Below, in pieces: positions 60,898-64,000 of a stretch of DNA of 64,000 nucleotides (position 1 is its first letter; every line of letters starts with the position of its first letter). A program made the translations under genes and the position numbers. Source of the stretch: Acanthaster planci (Eukaryota; Echinodermata; Asteroidea; Valvatida; Acanthasteridae); NCBI RefSeq assembly GCF_001949145.1, contig NW_019091362.1, forward strand, positions 2,848,482 through 2,912,481, read 5' to 3'. The notes beneath the pieces were generated by a model. That model was not told where the DNA came from, ran no database searches, and worked only from the letters and a program-made list of their open reading frames with translations.

Positions 60898-62730
60898 AGG
60901 CTCAAATGCTTTTAACCCACTCACTGAAACTCATTCTGGTTCAAACTGCCGTACAACAGTCATCCACATTCTCCAATTCAAACATGACATTTTTTTTACA
61001 TCAAATGTTGAATACTTTATGCTCAATACATGTACAGTATATACATGTATATATCACACAACAAGCCACTGGACGTGGAGCTGCGCCTCTGATGCAAAAG
61101 TGCTTGCAACCCCAGAAGAAGTTACGCCCGCCTCTAAAACAATGATGAATGAGGCTACTGGCTGTATAGGGGGTAGAGCGCTTGATAGATTAAACCTTTG
61201 AATCAACTGTCTACAGACAAGGCAACATCTCACCCAGTTCGTGTAAGCCTGATGTTTTTTTCACTGACACTCTGTCCCACTGAGCTAAAATTTAGCAAAA
61301 TGCACAACGATGTTTTCATGAAATCTATCAAAGCATAACTAATGTCTGAAAACGGAACCACCTGCATGTAATATGACAAATATGTATGCATTTTTTCAAA
61401 GACACAAATAAGTTTTACTTCAGTTTTGTAAGCTGTTTAAGTAGGTTGTTTCTGACGTCACAACTCAGAAACATTTTGTTTTATATGACCAGAGATTATA
61501 GCTGCATGCTCATAAGACCAAATTGCCAAAATGCTTGACCCTGGACTGATGACCAAAGCTGTGCAGGACGGGTGAAGTCCTGCAGAAAATTCAAACTGCC
61601 ACTTTTTTTCACAGATGCAGCAAATATGATGCATGGAAAACAGTAACACAAACATAACAGAACACACAAAAGAATCTGGCCATAAACGGCGTGCAGGATT
61701 TCATACCCACTCTTACAGCTCATAGCTCCAAATTCCAAAGCTTGTAGAGTGCTGCTGTACAGATCATGGGCTACTGTGAAAGACCTAACCATTGGACTTA
61801 TCTTTTCAGTGAGTGGGGTTTTTTTTTGGGGGGGGAGGTAAATATGACATAAATGTAGAGCATAAAGTAATGGCCCACCAAGAAATGCATGCTGAGAAAT
61901 GAAATGTTTGCACTTTATGTTTGCTCACATTCTGTTGAAGAAGCTCTGCTTCCTCATCAGACCCACATCTCAAAGAGAGGGGGGCGGCTGCTCCCTTCAA
62001 AGCGCTAAAGAGGAACCCAAATGCATCAAGGTGTGTGACCTGACCTCCCCTCCCCCTCAACTTTTAAGCATGACTTTACTCAACTTGGGAATCGGGCTGT
62101 AACAGCCACATGGCAAACAGGGGATTGGCCCCGCCACATTCTGTAAAGTTCCGTCTTCACAACTTGTCCTAAAAGGTGTGAAATATGGGCTGACACCTCT
62201 TGGGGCAAACTCTCCCTGTCACCTAAAAACAAGGACCCATTAGAACAACCTGCAAAGTCTAGTTGGGGCTGCTTGTGCAGAAATATGGACAAGTCTGCTT
62301 GCTGGGGCCAACCACATTTATAAGCATTCACGAGTCAGGAGCTCAAACCAATAGACTATGCAGCAGCCGCGGTACGCCCCGTCCACAGAGCCGGCCGGCC
62401 ATATTTGTAGTTAGTGCCTTTCAGCTTGTCCTACAAGCACATGAATAACACAGGCTGACATTGCCCAAGGGGGAAAGTGCCCCAGAGAAGAAAAAAGTCG
62501 GAGTCAGATGGAATAAAGGTTGATGGGAGACAGAACGAGGGGGTGAACAAAAGTACTAAAATTAAAAAGGTGTGACCTACCGGTGGCCAAAATTTCCCAG
62601 TTTTCAGGTGCATGGAAGTAGAAGCACAAGCTACAGGTAGTCCACCTACTGTTCGCCAGCCCTACATAAACTTGTCTGCTCAGAATCAATGTTTGCCAGG
62701 CAGTCACAGATACCAAGGCACAGACAGACA

Positions 62731-62760
62731 AGAAAGAGAGAGAGAGAAAAAAAAAAAAAA
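62731..62760. repeat. (AG)n-poly(A) tract
   Basis: GAAAGAGAGAGAGAG followed by a run of about 14 A. Confidence 0.85.
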
Positions 62761-62899
62761 CACGACAATGGTCGAAAGACAGCCTCCCCCTATGGTTGGT
62801 GAAACAGAGCGTAACATTCCATTTGTGAAATATGGATGGCACTATAGAATTCATTTAACCAACCATTCAATTTCTTTCTTTTTTGGGGGTGGGGGAACG

Positions 62900-62918
62900 G
62901 TGTGTGTGTGTGTGTGTG
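62900..62918. repeat. (GT)n microsatellite
   Basis: About nine GT units followed by GCGCGC, a purine-pyrimidine alternating, Z-DNA-prone stretch. Confidence 0.85.
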
Positions 62919-64000
62919 CGCGCAGCACAATTTACATGTACCTTGCTCAGTCGTGCACAAAAACAGGCCTCCTGTCCTTTCAAAGTTAAGTTTCCGTTCC
63001 ACCTAGTCTCAGCTTGGGTTTTACAGTGTATTAAATTAGACAATCTCAAGGCAATGTGAAACATTCGAACAAAAATCGCACCCAGCCAAAATGAAGGGGA
63101 AAAATGCTGATAGAAAATGCCACGCATTGTGAGAACAGAAAGATAGTACCTGTTTACATTGTGTAACATGTCAGGTACATTTGCGTTTCAGCTCCTCCCA
63201 GGGCAAACCAGAAATAGAACAATTAAGAATTTCAACTTCAAACTTCGAGAAAAAAATCATGGCAACATTTTTAATGACAAATTGGAGACTTGAACTGACT
63301 TTCTTGTTTACTAGTAATCAGTTTAAAACGTGTTATTACCCTCATAAAAAAAAAGGAAAACGAATTCCAAAAATTCAGACACTGACACAATTAATTACAA
63401 AACAATCATTCGATTAAAAGCCCGTAAAACACAATTTTCAATTCTTCATGGTGCCCCACAAAGACCAGAAGCACATAACGCATTTTTTATAGTCCAACCA
63501 TACCTACATTATAAATATGAACACAATATTCATATCCTGGCTGCAAGATTTATGACTTTGAACTAAATTTACAGACATGTGCACATAAAAAAAAAAAAAC
63601 CTCCGCGCACTCACACCACAATCACATAAAAAGGCTTGATCTTTTCCTCTCCTCAAAGTGAACAATGGATCCTTCTTCCCACAAAGTCACCTTATTCATC
63701 AGTTTCAGTTCCCCCAAACTCTGTCACCAAAACTGGAACGATCAAACAAAAATGCACTTGCTTCTCTAAACCCCTTGAGTCACACACAACAAATACAGGC
63801 CTGCTGCTGTCTGTGGGCTTATTGGTTGATTACATGTACATGTTGGTGCTCTTCTACATTGGCCTTGACCGATACAATTTCCCAATATGAAAGTGTTGCT
63901 CATTTGCTGAGGTCCACTGTGGGCGGTAAAGCAGTATCAATCATTACTTGGTCCAGGGTACATGGGCCACTCTATAGATGTGTGTACGTTTATTTTTTCT

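Larger units (their letters stand above)
60276..64000. other. Non-coding to window end
   Basis: No convincing exon. The 154-codon plus-strand frame at 60737-61201 starts at an ATG but runs through TACATGTA sequence and has no domain. An RFX-like palindrome ATTGCTATAGCAAC lies at 60884-60897. T9G8 lies at 61819-61835, (AG)nA14 at 62731-62760 and (GT)n at 62900-62918. Confidence 0.45.

Noticed and set aside
60737-61201. 154-codon ATG frame on the plus strand
   Set aside because: It contains peptide repeats from TACATGTA words and no protein-like pattern or splice context.
1-64000. Prokaryotic features (operons, Shine-Dalgarno sites, CRISPR arrays, insertion sequences)
   Set aside because: No array of regularly spaced repeats, no long bacterial-type genes and no operon structure; the sequence architecture is that of an animal genome.

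Overview
This window looks like nuclear DNA from an animal, most likely a marine invertebrate. It is AT-rich and gene-poor, with long non-coding stretches, GT-AG introns, many homopolymer tracts and short tandem repeats, MITE-like inverted repeats, tRNA-derived SINE fragments and a very high density of the palindrome TACATGTA and its ACATGTACATGT extensions. That flavour is common in echinoderm, cephalochordate and mollusc genomes. A sea star is my best guess, but no gene here settles it. I see no bacterial operon, CRISPR array, rRNA or complete tRNA gene. Almost all open frames of 60-200 codons appear to be chance frames in non-coding DNA.

The best-supported gene is small, on the + strand, at about 32.66-35.43 kb. 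Four exons join in one frame: an ATG exon (32662-32750), then 33431-33555, 35036-35204 and 35287-35434 ending in TAG. The first three have good splice sites and matching phases; the acceptor of the fourth is uncertain. The predicted product is a basic soluble protein of about 176 residues that I cannot assign to a family. A polyadenylation signal lies at 36061.

A second, larger gene appears to run on the - strand. Its clearest piece is a 345-bp phase 1-1 exon (48857-49201) with a GTAAGT donor, encoding a serine- and acid-rich segment. Possible companions with compatible phase are a 31-bp exon upstream (50509-50539), an ATG-bearing alternative first exon (43087-43168), a 51-bp exon with strong splice sites (21459-21509), and a weak 33-bp candidate (2633-2665). 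If these belong together, the gene has introns of 20-30 kb and the small + strand gene lies nested, antisense, in its largest intron. I do not recognise this protein either.

The rest is intronic or intergenic. It holds repeats (tRNA-SINE pieces at 2.4 and 7.8 kb, a probable retrotransposon 3' end at 30.65-31.2 kb, inverted-repeat elements at 20.6, 22.8, 31.3 and 53.1 kb, and a dispersed repeat pair at 57.8 and 60.1 kb). It also holds islands of higher GC and mixed composition that look like candidate regulatory elements (about 8.8, 15.2, 23.3, 25.1, 27.9, 46.1, 48.4, 49.6 and 50.6 kb). Recognisable motifs include three RFX X-box-like palindromes, a perfect palindromic nuclear-receptor element, a triple AGGTCA-type array, a POU octamer/homeodomain composite and a CTCF-like site. 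None of these has been tested by alignment.
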